Below, piece after piece: positions 63,084 through 64,000 of a DNA stretch of 64,000 bases. The notes under the pieces were generated by a model, which was not told the origin of the DNA, did no database searches, and saw only the letters and a list, made by a program, of their open reading frames with translations. A program made the position numbers and the translations under genes. Position 1 is the first letter of the stretch. Each line of letters begins with the position of its first letter. The stretch covers positions 1,984,001-2,048,000 of the forward strand of contig NC_013061.1 in NCBI RefSeq assembly GCF_000023825.1, in the 5' to 3' direction. The DNA is from Pedobacter heparinus DSM 2366 (lineage in GTDB: Bacteria; Bacteroidota; Bacteroidia; Sphingobacteriales; Sphingobacteriaceae).

Positions 63084-63278
63084 ATGATGAAGCGAGAGAA
63101 AATTACATTTAAGGGGATATGGAAAGTGGTAAAGGAAACCTTTACAGGATTTAGCGAGCATAAGGTAACCTTTAAAGTGTTGCCAGGCTCAGAGATTCTC
63201 CCTTCGCATTATGCGGTGACAACTAAGGAAATTGAAGTGGAAACCAGTCATAAGTCTGTTCAGCAAAATGCTTCATAA
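63084..63278 (+). CDS. Small protein resembling the N terminus of YihY/BrkB membrane proteins
   Basis: A 64-residue protein. The first 25 residues (FKGIWKVVKETFTGFSEHKVT) look like the cytosolic start of YihY/BrkB-family proteins, but the LSAALAYYT membrane segment that should follow is missing and the C-terminal half is hydrophilic. It could be a truncated gene or an independent small protein. It is 7 bp after mscS and 28 bp before the pyrophosphatase gene, probably in one transcript. Confidence 0.5.
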   Translation: MMKREKITFKGIWKVVKETFTGFSEHKVTFKVLPGSEILPSHYAVTTKEIEVETSHKSVQQNAS

Positions 63279-63305
63279 ACGATTAATCATCAATAATAAT
63301 GGGAT

Positions 63306-64000
63306 ATGGATACAGTAACTGTAATCATTGAAACACCCAAGGGCAGCGGCCAGAAGTATGACTACGATCCGCAGACGGGAAAGATGAAGCTGAAAAAGGT
63401 GATGCCGCTGGGTCTGGTATTTCCTTTTGATTTCGGCTTTATTCCTGGAACGGTTGGTGGTGATGGTGATCCGCTGGATGTGCTGGTAGTTTCTGAGGTT
63501 TCGGCTTTTTCGGGTTGCGTGATGGATTGCAGGATCATAGGTGCGTTTAAGGTTGTACAGCAAGAACGTAATGGTGAACGCATGCGAAACGACAGGTTGA
63601 TCGCTATCCCTGAAGTTTCGCAGCGTTATGCCGAGGTAACTGCACTGAAAGATCTTTCCAAAACAATCGTAGATCAGGCTATCGCTTTCTTTACCAGTTA
63701 CAATGAGCAGGCCGGTAAGAAATTTAGTGTGCTGGAAAAGTTAAGTGCTGCGAAAGCTTTTCAGCTCATTGAAAAAAGCCGGAAGGATTTACCCATGGAC
63801 CGGCTGGTGGAAATTTTCCTGCCTTTACGGGATGGCAATGGCGAGGTATTTCCTAAACAAGTGTATGATGGGATTCGTGAGGAGCTGACAACTAAGTTTG
63901 GAGGCGTAACTGAATATTCCAGGAACCCGGTGAAGGGTTTCTGGAAACCTGATGAGGGCAGAGCTGAGCAAGATGAGCTTTTGGTGTTCGAAGTGATGTG
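63306..64000 (+). CDS. ppa: Inorganic pyrophosphatase with extra C-terminal domain (runs off the window)
   Basis: The reading frame opens at ATG 63306 and is still open at the window edge (231 codons). The N-terminal part (about 1-165) is a family I pyrophosphatase: YDYDPQTGKMKLKK, PFDFGFIPGT, the metal-site motif DGDPLDVLV and DCRIIGAFKVVQ. After a helical linker a second domain of about 60 residues appears (VEIFLPLRDGNGEVFP, FGGVTEYSRNPVKGFW, DELLVFEVM), which I recognise only as a small uncharacterised domain. The fusion is unusual. It lies in the stress operon with mscS. Confidence 0.85.
   Translation, partial: MDTVTVIIETPKGSGQKYDYDPQTGKMKLKKVMPLGLVFPFDFGFIPGTVGGDGDPLDVLVVSEVSAFSGCVMDCRIIGAFKVVQQERNGERMRNDRLIAIPEVSQRYAEVTALKDLSKTIVDQAIAFFTSYNEQAGKKFSVLEKLSAAKAFQLIEKSRKDLPMDRLVEIFLPLRDGNGEVFPKQVYDGIREELTTKFGGVTEYSRNPVKGFWKPDEGRAEQDELLVFEVM

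Overview
The window looks like chromosome of a Bacteroidota bacterium, most likely a soil-type member of the Sphingobacteriaceae (Pedobacter-like). The signs are a SusC/SusD pair with glycoside hydrolases, type IX secretion components (PorV and a C-terminal sorting domain), FucP-type sugar permeases, Gfo/Idh/MocA enzymes with Tat signals, and promoters of the Bacteroidota form TTG-N19/20-TAnnTTTG. The genus is inferred, not demonstrated. No tRNA, rRNA, CRISPR array, insertion sequence or prophage was found.

Layout. 1-2.5 kb: 6-phosphogluconate dehydrogenase (cut by the window edge) behind a polyphosphate-glucokinase-like ROK kinase, then D-lactate dehydrogenase and thioredoxin. 2.5-7.5 kb: a minus-strand secretion group with a T9SS-sorted protein, PorV, a 953-residue collagen-like repeat protein and a small exported protein. 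7.5-10.1 kb: an MhqO/MhqD-like quinone-detoxification pair and an AraC regulator. 10.2-13.4 kb: an outer-membrane barrel fused to a kinase-like domain, and a fatty-acid hydroxylase.

13.5-27.5 kb is the most interesting region. An NRAMP-fold transporter without metal-binding motifs, an epimerase-like protein, a DHDPS-family aldolase/dehydratase, an enolase-superfamily enzyme, a small cytochrome c, three exported Gfo/Idh oxidoreductases, a FucP/NagP-type permease, NagA and a NagB-like protein with altered active-site residues all run on the plus strand and end with a LacI-family regulator. Three copies of one 16-bp near-palindrome with a central CpG (13499, 18833, 24246) overlap or follow promoter elements in front of the three gene blocks. 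I infer a LacI regulon encoding an undescribed, partly periplasmic oxidative route for an amino sugar or related sugar acid. The middle block is preceded by a structured leader that ends in a textbook terminator.

27.7-50.3 kb: a large PAS histidine kinase, LigD, then a polysaccharide-utilisation locus (sialidase-fold enzyme, PhyH-type dioxygenase, six-hairpin glycosidase, GH36, GH95-like, SusC, SusD, GH28), a YdcF protein, and Ku. The locus lies between the two NHEJ partners. 50.4-64 kb: signalling and stress genes (DUF4142 lipoproteins, two more kinases, an ArsR/SRPBCC pair, small basic and acidic proteins, GH130, PncC/CinA amidase, SDR, DUF892 ferritin-like protein, MscS channel) ending in an inorganic pyrophosphatase with an extra C-terminal domain. 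A decayed histidine-kinase remnant lies at about 56.8-57.0 kb.
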